A stretch of 64,000 nucleotides of DNA from Trichobilharzia regenti (lineage: Eukaryota; Platyhelminthes; Trematoda; Strigeidida; Schistosomatidae): assembly GCA_944472135.2 (NCBI GenBank), contig OX235263.1, forward strand, positions 5,687,517-5,751,516, in the 5' to 3' direction. The position numbers and the translations under genes are program-made. The first letter of the stretch is position 1; every line of letters starts with the position of its first letter. The notes beneath the pieces are model-generated. The model did not search any database, was not told where the DNA came from, and was given only the letters and a program-made list of their open reading frames with translations. This document shows, piece by piece, positions 44,339 to 53,734 of this stretch.

Positions 44339-44750
44339 ACTTAATTGAATTTGAGATCTTCCCGTCGATTGATTGGACCAAAGTACTCGGTCTCAGGTTG
44401 GCATGTCTGACGGCTTCTTGTGCAGATGCTTCGACGATTTGTGGACATTTAGTTAGAATTTAATTGGTGGGTGGTGACAAACAGTTGAATCCAGGACAAC
44501 GAACCTTTCGTCCTATTCGAGACTCGTGGTCACCTGGATGTACTTGCATTTCTCAGTGAGTGATGATGCTGCTCCCACCTGGGCTTAAACCCAGTGCCCA
44601 TAGTTCAAACGCCAAAGCGTTATCCACTAGACCACCTGGGCCACGAGAGCTAGCCACCTCTTGTGCAACGGGTCATATTAATTATTTAATTGAATTTGAG
44701 ATTTTCCCGTCGATTGATTGGACCGAAATGCCTGGTCTCAGGTTAACATG
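44339..44750 (-). repeat. H1 (Sm-alpha-like) repeat, more than one unit
   Basis: The block with CGTCGATTGATTGGACC and AATTGAATTTGAGAT occurs at both ends of this copy, 345 bases apart (44343 and 44688), so it carries more than one unit. Between the two lie the tail, the hammerhead, and the tRNA-like part (GGATAACGCTTTGGCG, GGGTTTAAGCCC). It faces the copy at 44752 head to head. Confidence 0.78.
44482..44550 (-). ncRNA. Hammerhead ribozyme fold with an insertion in the core
   Basis: Stem I ATCCAG/CTGGAT and GAAA are kept; stem II is GTCT...GGAC with one mismatch. The CUGANGA box has become GTGACCACGA, three bases too long and without C at position 3. The same insertion occurs in the facing copy at 44938, which ties the two together. 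Confidence 0.55.
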
Positions 44751-44751
44751 T

Positions 44752-45030
44752 CGGCTTCGGTCCAATCAATCGACGGGAAAATCTCAAATTCAATTATATA
44801 ATTAATATGATCCGTTGCACAAGAGGTGGCTAGCTCTCGTGGCCCAAGTGGTCTAGTGGATAACGCTTTAGCGTTTGAAGCTTTGGGCTCTGGGTTCGAG
44901 CCTCGGTGGGGGCATCATCACTGACTCACTGCGGAATGCAGGTACATCCAGGTGGCCACAAGTCCCAAATAGGATGAAATGCTCGTTGTCCTGGATTCCA
45001 CTGCTAGTAACCATCCACCAATTAAATATT
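44752..45030 (+). repeat. H1 repeat, right half of inverted pair
   Basis: Starts TTCGGTCCAATCAATCGACG, then AAGAGGTGGCTAGCTCTCGT, the A-box region GGCCCAAGTGGTCTAGTGG, the B-box region GGGTTCGAGCCTCGG, the hammerhead and the tail CCACCAATTAAATATTAAC. It is nearly the reverse complement of 44455-44730 and ends about 108 bases before the exon at 45138. Confidence 0.8.
44938..45004 (+). ncRNA. Hammerhead ribozyme fold, core disrupted
   Basis: Stem I pairs ATCCAG with CTGGAT and, beyond a bulge, GCAG with CTGC. Stem II is GTCC CAAATA GGAT and GAAA follows. The core box is GTGGCCACAA, so the catalytic set is lost while the scaffold remains. Confidence 0.6.
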
Positions 45031-45137
45031 AACACAGTTTATTTTTTACTCTAAGATATTATTTTTCTTGAAAAGAAGACTCTATTGTCATAAATGAGAA
45101 AATCAACTTCATACTTTCTGTTTTAATTTTATTGAAG

Positions 45138-45275
45138 TTATCATCCAATGAAAATGGACAATCATTTCTCCTTGAACGTATTCAATTTCTTGAAGGTGAA
45201 TTGGAAAGAGCTCATGAAAATGAAAAACGCGCTATTCGTTCACTTCAACAACAATATGAACGAGTTAAACTACAG
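45138..45275 (+). CDS. Internal coiled-coil exon of the same host gene
   Basis: A 138-base exon with acceptor TTTTATTGAAG and donor CTACAG|GTGAG. It encodes 46 codons in phase 0 at both ends. The product contains FLLERIQFLEGELERAH and then RAIRSLQQQYERVKLQ, a strong heptad coiled coil with no stop. It is followed in phase by the exon at 51030, whose first residues YEDRIKSLE continue the helix naturally. Codon content and the lack of repeat similarity set it apart from the transposons on both sides. An H1 hammerhead repeat ends about 108 bases before it and an S4 repeat begins about 160 bases after it. PLE copies in opposite orientation lie in both flanking introns. Structural coiled-coil protein; centrosomal or ciliary role only inferred. 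Confidence 0.75.
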
Positions 45276-45429
45276 GTGAGTTAGAATTACATATACAGAT
45301 ATGTGTTGGACGTCAGTGGTTGAGTGTTAGAATGTTTTCCAGTCCCATGAGGTGATCCACGTGGCATTCTTAAACTGCATCCACTCGATGAAATCTACCA
45401 AGGCTTTTATCCAATACAGTTCTACAGGA

Positions 45430-45768
45430 GGAAAATCGCGATCCTGAATAGCTCAATGGTAACGTCTCTGACTGCAGAACTGGGTGACGTGAGTTCGGAT
45501 CTCAGAAGGGACATGAGTTCCTTCAAGTTTGCGGATAAGCCTTGCTGACTGGTGGGTGCCAACTAGCACGAAACCTAGGTGTAGTCAAGGGTTCCTGTGG
45601 CCGATTGCCTCCAACCATCTAATACCAACACCTCACAGTGCACCGTAATGGCGAGCCATCTAGCATGGTGGCCACATTCCCAGCTTGACTTGTGGAATTC
45701 AGTCTGCACCGAAGATAGGACTAAACACACACATTACACTAGTTACTGAGTAGTGTGCAATCAAAAAA
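45430..45768 (+). repeat. S4 repeat, most complete copy
   Basis: Head with GAATAGCTCAATGGTAACGT (A-box region) and GAGTTCGGATCTC (B box), body GGTGCCAACTAGCACGAAAC and GTGGCCGATTGCCTCCAACC, tail with GTGGCCACATTCCCAGC and GAATTCAGTCTGCACCG. About 330 bases. The tRNA-like head suggests a Pol III-driven SINE; no LINE in the window shares its tail. Confidence 0.55.
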
Positions 45769-45924
45769 AAACTACCAAGGCTACTGGACAATTCTAAACA
45801 ATAGCGTTGGGAAAAGTGCGGAAGAATTACTAGAAGTCCAGTACTTGGAACATTCCCTACTCAGTAAAAATTTTGACACAGATCTCAGAAGTAGCTGTAG
45901 AATCGCATTTATATCTTTAAGTTG

Positions 45925-46640
45925 ACATTTCACCTCACATCAGGACGAAGGCGCGGGGGATTGAAAGTGATAATCATAATAATGTTTTCCAACTTGATAT
46001 GAAAGTTTGAAGGTGTGTGGAAGTAGATTACAAAGGGATTACGAATGGAATTACTTGGGAATAGGAAATAGCTTCTTAGTGAAAACACGTGTAAACGTGA
46101 TGAGCATGGAAACAATTTGATATAACAATGGCTTTTTATAATTGATACGAGCAAACAAGATGGGAATGAACAAGAAAGTAAACTAGGGAGACAAACCAAA
46201 CCCGATCCATTTTAAATGTTCCTTTTGATGAATGCACAGAGCCTCAGTTTTTCAGATGTATATGGCGACGGCTTCTGGAGTAGTAGTGCAAAGAAGTCGG
46301 AAACACACTGACTGACTACCTTCTACTGATTTTTGTTTACTTTTTGTAAATGACTCTGAATGATGAATGAATGAGTCAGTTGAGGGTGTGCTGTGTCCAG
46401 GTGTGTGGTGACGAGGTGCCACTTCTGATTCAACCACATCTAACCTCCTCTTACCAGCTATCGTGAGTAGTGTTCTTCAACATGTTTTGAAAGGACGCGC
46501 ATAGAACGACCTATGTACCCAGTCCATCAAGGTCAGTTTAGCTGATATATGCACACTGGAATGGTCATATGAGTAAGTTTATACTTCACACTGATAAGAA
46601 TTGATGGGCAGGAAAGGTCTTATTCGTGGAAAATGCACAT
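45925..46640 (-). mobile_element. PLE with GIY-YIG remnant, left arm of inner inverted pair
   Basis: Almost exact reverse complement of 48395-49075. Minus-strand reading across frames gives GYIGRSMRVLSKHVEEH (GIY-YIG-type) and a frame holding RHHTPGHSTPSTDSFIHHSE. It ends at about 45925 in the same 3' UTR. RT absent. Confidence 0.65.
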
Positions 46641-46786
46641 CAGGACATCAGAGATATTTGACTGAACTTTCGTTTCAGTCAAATCACATTGATATTACTC
46701 AACTTCATGGGAAAAAACCGCAAAGACTAAACCAAACTTCAACTGGCTATTGTTAAATGTAAGTGTTTTCTTTAGCCAATTATTAT

Positions 46787-46978
46787 GTGGGTCGGTGGCG
46801 CAATGATAAGGACCCTCGCCAACCATGCGCATGGTCCAATGTTCGATTCCCTTCCGACGGACACGTGATATCTATGGTCGGCCTGCAAAATTTGGGCTAC
46901 CGATATCCATGCTGAAAATTCACACTTGTACCAAAAATACAGTGTGGAATCAAGCTGTAATCAAAAAATAAATAAAAA
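46787..46978 (+). repeat. SINE S1
   Basis: Head GGGTCGGTGGCGCAATGATA through TGTTCGATTCCCTTCC, body TGATATCTATGGTCGGCCTG, CR1-like tail (TGCTGAAAATTCACACTTG, TACAGTGTGGAATCAAGC), then an A-rich end. Confidence 0.75.
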
Positions 46979-47004
46979 TTATTTGAGAAAATGAAGATTC
47001 GCCT

Positions 47005-47818
47005 TCTAAGACTGTCTGTCTGTCTGTTTTCGACATAGAACTTTGCACACATGTGCGGCAGTTCAATTGACCACACTCCATGTAGTACACAAAGCAAGAG
47101 AAGAAATTAGAAGAAATGCATAATAGATACAATAAACAGAGGTGTGAGACGAAGGAATAGTAGTAACGAAGAACAAAACAGTTTCATTTGAAATCACAAG
47201 TCAAAAGGAGTAGGTGCATCTGCACCAGCCATTGAGAACGGTTTTGAGCCATGTCACCAATAGTTTCCAACCAGTGATTTTACCGTCCCAAGGACCCCAA
47301 CCAGTCAGGAAGTTTACACCTTCCTACGTGGCTTAGACTAATTGTTGTGGATCTAATTGAGTGTTTCCATGTTTTGGTTTGACTGCCGTTAGCTCTTTCC
47401 CAGCCTGACCAGTCTTATATCAGCTAACATTGCCCGTTGTCGAGGAAGGCGATGGCTAGACATGCATACGTAACACATGTCCTAACCATTTCAGTCGATG
47501 TAACTTCATAATCTCGTCGATTGATTTCCCCTGCTTACCTAGAACTCGATGCCTAGCCTTAATATTGCTCATCTTAGTATACCACTTCACGCGGGAGATA
47601 GAACGGAGGCACCTATGATCAAAGACAGCTAACCGGCCTTTTCATGTCTTTCACTCGCAATGGCCAGATCGCACAGCCATAAAGGAGGACGGAGCGGACT
47701 GCTGAGCAGTACACACGCCCTTTGGTCCACAGACAGCCGGATATCACGTCTTCTAAGCCAGAGACAGCGTAAACTGGCCTATGCGAAACTTTCTTATCCG
47801 GGCTCATGAGAAGAAACA
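47005..47818 (-). mobile_element. RTE-B LINE, C-terminus and 3' end
   Basis: On the minus strand: WTKGRVYCSAVRSVLLYG, WPLRVKDMKRP, the leucine-arginine block near 47480 (LRWL.HVLRM-like), then the usual terminal block and CTGTCTGTCTG at 47015. 5'-truncated. Confidence 0.65.
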
Positions 47819-47844
47819 ACAATAACAAGGCCTAACCTTGAGGA

Positions 47845-48000
47845 ACTCAGCAACCAATCACAGCAGACTTATCATGTGCAAATACGACTCGAAGATATAT
47901 GGCTTAACTTTCTAAGAAACGATGTATAAAAATCCATAAATATCTGTTGATTTTCTGAATAAACGATTTGTTGCCTGGCGCTTATCTTCTGTCGTTATAA
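47845..48000 (+). mobile_element. LTR fragment
   Basis: CAGCAACCAATCACAGCAGA, GATATATGGCTTAAC and AATAAACGATTTGTTGCC match the 3' two thirds of the LTRs at 13490 and 15155. The 5' third is missing. Confidence 0.55.
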
Positions 48001-48001
48001 T

Positions 48002-48330
48002 ACTATATTTCTTCTTTTTGATTCCGAGTGGGACATAGAGCTTCACTAGCTTACTTTCACCACTCACTGCCTTCAATGCTGTCGGTGACATCACAATAAC
48101 CACCTCCTCAGTGTGTGTTCATTGTTGTTGTCTGATTGATCAGAGTAGATTAATGACTCTTCAGTTAACAACTTGGCTAGTCCACATCCATTCCATCTGA
48201 TCTCACATATCACTTTCACTTACATGGGATTTCCCCTCTCTTCTTTTGCAATCTAATCAACCTTACTAGCCAGCTTTAAACATTGTGTGGGCATTCCATG
48301 TTGCACTTCAGTAACATAGCAAAAACACTA
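48002..48330 (-). mobile_element. RTE-A-related LINE, endonuclease joined to 3' end
   Basis: Minus-strand reading has HTEEVVIVMSPTALKAVSGE from the endonuclease, followed at once by KLVKLYVPLGIKKKKYS, the family's 3' terminal segment. Everything between, including RT, is deleted. Confidence 0.55.
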
Positions 48331-48394
48331 TATTTTTGATTCTGAACTTCACGGAAAAACTCAGCTGCAGATAGCCTCAGGTGGCAAATTCCCA

Positions 48395-49075
48395 TTTTCT
48401 TAAATAAGACCTATCCTGCCCATCAATTCTTATCAGTGTGAAATATAAACTTACTCATATGACCATTCCAGTGTGCATATATCAGCTAAACTGACCTTGA
48501 TGGACTGGGTACATAGGTCGTTCTATGCGCGTCCTTTCAAAACATGTTGAAGAACACTACTCACGATAGCTGGTAAGAGGAGGTTAGATGTGGTTGAATC
48601 AGAAGTGGCACCTCGTCACCACACACCTGGACACAGCACACCCTCAACTGACTCATTCACTCATCATTCAGAGTCATTTACAAAAAGTAAACAAAAATCA
48701 GTAGAAGGTAGTCAGTCAGTGTGTTTCCGATTTCTTTGTACTACTACTCCAGAAGCCGTCGCCGCGTACATCTGAAAAACTGAGGCTCTGTGCATTCATC
48801 AAAAGAAACATTTAACATGGATCGAGTTCGATTTGTCTCCCTAGTTTTTTCTATCTTTTTTCATTCCCATCTTGTTTGCTCGTATCAGTTTCCATGCACA
48901 TCACGTTTACACTTGTGTTTTCACTAAAAAGTTATTTTCTAATCCTAATTGCGTAATTCCGTTAGTAATCCCTTTGTAATCTACTTCCACACACCTTCAA
49001 ACTTTCATATCAAGTTGGAAAACATTATTATAATTATCACTTTTAATCTCCGCTTCGTTTTAATGTCGGATTAAA
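48395..49075 (+). mobile_element. PLE with GIY-YIG remnant, right arm of inner inverted pair
   Basis: Counterpart of 45925-46640. The plus-strand frame at 48590 reads RHHTPGHSTPSTDSFTHHSE, and the GIY-YIG-like GYIGRSMRVL lies in another frame near 48500. Confidence 0.65.
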
Positions 49076-49227
49076 GGACAACACAAGTTGTATCTATATA
49101 AACTTAAGAATATTTTGAGAATGAAATCGGCGAGAAGATCTCTGTGTCGCTGAACTTCTTGTTTTTTCCTTTCTCTCTAATGTTTTGATGCTTATTTTCC
49201 ACGATTTGAAAAAATTATCACTTTAAT

Positions 49228-50985
49228 AACATTCAGCGAAGAAACTTTTTTCAACGAATGTTTTATCAAGCTGTACAATATCCGGTGAGGGAATTAGGTC
49301 AGAGGTATGAATACATGAAATAATAATAATAGTATGAAATGCAATTGAAATACTCGTGATTGTAATCATATTTAAATGTCAAGTAGCAAAAGAAATTAAT
49401 GTCATATATAGAATAACTCATAAGGTGTGTATAGATGTTGGAAAGGGGTGCATAATTATAGGATTAGTAGACGAATATAAAATGTTACATAACATGGTGT
49501 AAAATCTTCTAAGATAGAATTCAATATTGTAAAAATAAAAAGTATACACATGAATAATTTTTGGTTTTAAAATGTCAAGTAGATCAAGTGGAAAAGATTC
49601 AGACTGAGAATAATAATAATAATAATGACCAAAATAATCATAGGAGTAACGGAAAAGTACATAGAATAACTAAATAAACAAAATAAATAAATGTCTATCC
49701 CTCTACGGCCAAGGCAGAAGTAGGGGTTGTACATACTTCTTTTGTACACAAAGTTCTGGCTTAAAGTCACGAATTGCTAAGATCTCAGCTGTCTATAGAA
49801 GTCTGTAACGAAGAAAACGCGGGAAGGTAGCATGGATTCTGTAAATGATCTTAAAATCATGGTCAGGATTGACCGAGTGACATGTGTCGGTCAGGTCTTC
49901 CAGAATAGAGCCTCACACACATTCGCTTTCTCCCTTGTAACACCATGCTGCTGGAATATGTTCTCGTATCCGTGTGGAAAGCGTCCTCTGGCTACGGTCA
50001 ATGTACCTTGCTCCTCAAGAGGAGCAGGTGAACTGATAGGTGCACATGGAGGTGGTCAGACGGGGGAGTTTATCTTTTACAAAGGTAGAGACCAACTTGC
50101 GGTTAGTGAATGTCATTTGTAATTCTGCTGTAAAGAACGTCTTCCTGACTGATTTAGAGAGACGATTTTCGAGCATCTCTGAGGCTTGATCACCTTTGAT
50201 ATTCAAGTTCATGGATGAGGTTTTCTTTGGAACGGAGTGGGTGACCAGTTTACACTGCTTACTTTTGATTTTCCTGTCGATAAATCGGTTAGGGTAACCG
50301 TTATCTGCGAGTATGGCTTTTAAGATGTCAAGTTCTGAGTCAACGCAATCAGAACTACAAATTTTTCACATCTTAAATCAAAGCGAATTAATTAGGTTCC
50401 TTTTCCTGGAGATAGGCACCCAACTGTAAAAATTAGTTAGTTGTCCGTTGTCATGTACATTTCCGGTGGATAGGTCTTTTGAAAGATCCGTCATTACGTC
50501 TGCTCAGGCACACATCAAGAAACGGAATGCTTAGTTGAGATTTTTTTCTATAGTGAATTGTAAAGAAGGATGGCAGTTGCTGGCAGCAAACAAGACATCA
50601 TCAAGAATTACATTATTATCGCAGATAACGAAAGTGTTGTTTACGTATCTTTTATAAATGTCAAAATGACCGATAGTTTGACTAAGTTGAGAATTTTCAA
50701 GCTTTGCTGTAAAACAGTCAGCCAACAGGGGATCCAGTGGTGATCTCATGGCAATGCCATCTCTCTGTCTAAAAATCGCATTATTGAAAGTGATTTGAAC
50801 ATTCAATATGCTTCTTAATAAAAGCTCTTTTGGGATGGATTGTCGCTAACCCTATTTCCAAACTATGTGTATGAATATCCCTCACCGGATATAATTTCCT
50901 GAAAACCGCATATATACGATTGTACAGCTTGATAATAAATTCGTTGTAAAGAGTCTCTTCGCCGAATATTGTGTTCTGAATGCTG
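49228..50985 (-). mobile_element. Penelope-like element with inverted terminal repeats
   Basis: End repeats in opposite orientation (49228-49290, 50880-50980). Minus-strand RT end: NNAIFRQRDGIAMRSPLDPL, DCFTAKLENSQLSQTIGHFD and YVNNTFVICDNN (N again at a catalytic position). Around 50250-49950 come the RT tail and a GIY-YIG region (LPRLTTSMCTYQFTCSS, then frameshifted); the end is QNFVYKRSMYNPYFCLG. Reverse-oriented partner of 39738-41515. Confidence 0.78.
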
Positions 50986-51029
50986 CAATGGGAATTACTA
51001 AATTATCACTTTTTCTATTGATTTTTCAG

Positions 51030-51550
51030 TATGAAGATCGCATAAAATCACTCGAAGTAAACAGTCATATGAAATGTACACCAACCTCAATTCCATGCCC
51101 CACACAACCGCATACCGAAAACTATCAAGGAGAATCAACCCGCAAAGAACAATACCTACAACGTTAGTGACGACCCGTAGTGAATCATCACAAGTTATTC
51201 AAGGCGATTCAACAGAATCAACGCAGAAATGCCAGTCAGTTATGATTTCCAATCTCCTCTGTAGTTTACGCAATCAAATATGCCATTTAAAGACACAATT
51301 AAAACAACGCCAAAAGACAATTGAAGAAATGAAATATCTTGCTGAAATCAACAACAGTGATCATCGTGATCCAATGAGACAATCGGACCAGTTAATCAGG
51401 AATTCAAATATGCGTCGATCAAAAGTCCCGATTATTAATAAACGATTCCAGTACCCACGTGTCCATGAGATTAAATCAAGGCAAATAAATATGATCAATG
51501 ATGATGATAAGACAAAATTAAATCGTGTATGTGTAGGATGTAAAATCTAA
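51030..51550 (+). CDS. Terminal coding region of the host gene, with one frame change
   Basis: The acceptor ATTTTTCAG precedes TATGAAGAT, read in phase 0 as YEDRIKSLE, which continues the coiled coil of the exon at 45138. In that frame a stop comes after about 45 codons, at about 51165. A second frame is open from 51035 to the TAA at 51548-51550. It encodes a convincing helix (NLLCSLRNQICHLKTQL and QKTIEEMKYLAEI), then a basic tail ending CVGCKI. Both parts look genuine, so the region either contains a small intron or carries an indel. A possible intron has donor GAA|GTAAAC at 51057 and acceptors ending at 51226 or 51235, both of which restore phase. The end of the protein at 51550 is inferred. 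A PLE starts about 200 bases downstream, so the 3' UTR may run into it. Confidence 0.6.
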
Positions 51551-51744
51551 TTTTAATAATTTTGCTTTATTTGTTTATTCTTGTTTTGTTGGAGGAAGAT
51601 GGTGGGTGGGATGGTTGAGAGGCGGGAATTCTGAATATTTATTTACCCTCTTATGTGGGGATTGTTTTGCATTTGTTCAAGTGTCAATAGTTTATAGGAT
51701 TGGATATTGAGCATACTGACAGGAAACACTATATAAATAAGAAC

Positions 51745-52690
51745 GTTTTCAAATACATCTTCATCAGGCTTTACTCTAATTTACATGTACTTTGATATAG
51801 AAAATTTTAACCAATGACGGTGATTTTGTGGATCAAATAATAATAATAATAATAATGTGGTAAATGTTTTGAACGAAGTTGATAACGATGATTATAGTGA
51901 TAACCAAATATTGATAATAAGGTTTATGCAGGTGACGATAAGAATAACGAAGGTAGTATATGTATATATGTGTATATGTAGACAATTCAATAAATAAATA
52001 AATTAGGTCAAATCTTAAAAGGTGAAATGGAACGATAATCAGAGTACAAAGGAGATGCAAGATAAGAAAGGGTGGGAGGGTTTTGAGTAGAATTCACCTA
52101 GGTCAAGCAAGGGAGAGACAAATGTAGAACTAACTTCTTTTGTTGTATGCAAAGACTAGGATTGTTCTCTCGAATTCCCATAGCTTCGGCTAAGTGTAAA
52201 AGATGGGTTCTGATTCTTTTCGAAAGATTAGATGGAATGTGATAGGTAACTTTGATTTCATTATTTCTGTCCACTTTGCGACCACTATCATCAATTAAAT
52301 GAGCCAAAATAGAACTTCGTATGGATTTTATTTGATCTTTTCCGAACCATGAAGGAAGATGCTCATTAAATGCGTTTGTTAAGCTGTCTAGTTGTTCGGC
52401 CTATATAGCCAGCCTTCTCCACAGGGGCAACTAAATTTATAGATACACATGGAAGTGGCACGGCTAGGTATATACATATACTACCTTCGTTATTCTTATC
52501 GTCACCTGCATAAATCTTATTATCAATATTTCGTTATCGTTATAATCATCGTTATCAACTTCGTTCAAAACATTTACCACATTATTATAATTATTTGATC
52601 CACAAAATCACCGTCATTGGTTAAAATTTTTTATATATAAATCTGTGTAAATTAGAGTAAAGCCTGAAGAAGATCAAATTGAAAACAATA
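51745..52690 (-). mobile_element. Penelope-like element bounded by long inverted repeats
   Basis: Arms 51745-51980 and 52465-52690 are reverse complements over about 230 bases (for example TTAACCAATGACGGTGATTT against AAATCACCGTCATTGGTTAA). Inside, on the minus strand: a Y-I-G-type segment near 52410, HLPSWFGKDQIKSI, SILAHLIDDSGRKVDRNNEI, PSNLSKRIRTHLLHLAEAMG and IRENNPSLCIQQKK. RT missing. It lies just downstream of the host gene stop. Confidence 0.7.
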
Positions 52691-52707
52691 GCATTTTTCG
52701 CTTATAA

Positions 52708-52942
52708 ATAATAATTTTCCTTCACGTTCCCAATGGAACATAGGGCTCCAAGCTAGTGGCTTGAAGTTTCTGTAGCAGTGTTTAATTTTTACAGGATGGG
52801 GGTGCTAGCCTCATACCCAACCTTTCCTCTTTACCAGCATTATTTCTGGCTCAGTGAGGTAAAGGAGTGCGCCGGCCGGAGGTCGAACCCCGGACCATGT
52901 GGATGGTCGGCGAGCGTCCTAACCGCTATACCACCGACGCGC
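52708..52942 (-). repeat. SINE S2, best copy
   Basis: Minus strand: GCGTCGGTGGTATAGCGGTT (A-box region), GGTCCGGGGTTCGACCTCCG (B box), body (CTCACTGAGCCAGAAATAAT, GGTATGAGGCTAGCACCCCC, GAAACTTCAAGCC), and end GAGCCCTATGTTCCATTGGG plus AATTATTAT. That end matches the RTE-A 3' end. Confidence 0.75.
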
Positions 52943-53159
52943 TGGCGCCCCCGGGTGGGTGTCTTGTTCTAATATTATAAATGGGAATATTTAAGGATTT
53001 AGGAACGTTTTATTTAAACGGTATGAACGGTATTAAAACTGTGGCGTGAATTGAATTCGCTTTCATTTAATGCGTATATGAGTGCTTTCAATATTCCGCA
53101 TACACTCTAAGTTGAATGCTTATGTACATTTCCATAATTTAAGATGTCACTTTCAAATA

Positions 53160-53342
53160 CGTTGGCGGCACGTAGACCATGCAGATGGTCTGGAGTTCGA
53201 TCCCCTGCCACCGACGCACACTTGATATCTATGGTTGGCCTGCAAAATTTGAACTACCGATATCGCATGCTGAAATTTCTATACCGGTACCACAAAATAT
53301 GATATGGAATCAATCTGTAATCAAAATAAAATAAAAATAAAT
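53160..53342 (+). repeat. SINE S1
   Basis: GTTGGCGGCACGTAGAC, GGAGTTCGATCCCCTGCC, TGATATCTATGGTTGGCCTG, then CATGCTGAAATTTCTATACC and an A-rich end. The head carries a deletion between the A box and the anticodon arm. Confidence 0.7.
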
Positions 53343-53454
53343 CGATATTAAACTGTCACTGATGGCATTAACAAATCGTTAATAAGATGAATCACACTGT
53401 AAAACCGATCCAGTTGAAAAAAACCGTAATTCAAGGTAACCCGTTCATAAGGTG

Positions 53455-53725
53455 GAATTACGATCAAAATCTTTTCGTAAACTTCATTGACTTTGAAAAG
53501 TCCTCTGACAGCCTTGACCGTTAGGTAATTTGGAAACTTCACTACTATGGAGTGCAGTACCTCAAATGCTTATGGACATCGTTCAACAGCTTGATGATAG
53601 AGGCACGTGTAAAATGACTGGCAAACGGAAACCTTAGTTCAGCCTATGGAGTGAAGACAGGAGCAAGAAAAATCTGACTGTGTATTCTCACTGACGATAT
53701 TCCTGGTTGTAGTGGACTGGAATAT
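53455..53725 (+). mobile_element. RTE-A-related LINE, RT fragment
   Basis: Plus-strand reading VNFIDFEKSSDSLDR then VIWKLHYYGVQYLKCLW and LSSAYGVKTGARK: the RT region around the first catalytic aspartate, with S for A-F in the motif. Cut at both ends and stopped in frame. Confidence 0.6.
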
Positions 53726-53734
53726 ACGTCAAAC

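Noticed and set aside
45930..46199. Serine- and leucine-rich frame on the minus strand resembling a membrane protein
   Set aside because: Lies in the inverted PLE arm (its 3' UTR) and has no conserved counterpart frame in the other arm.
51833..52060. Open frame rich in isoleucine and tyrosine on the minus strand
   Set aside because: Low-complexity product of ATAATA repeats inside the PLE terminal repeat.
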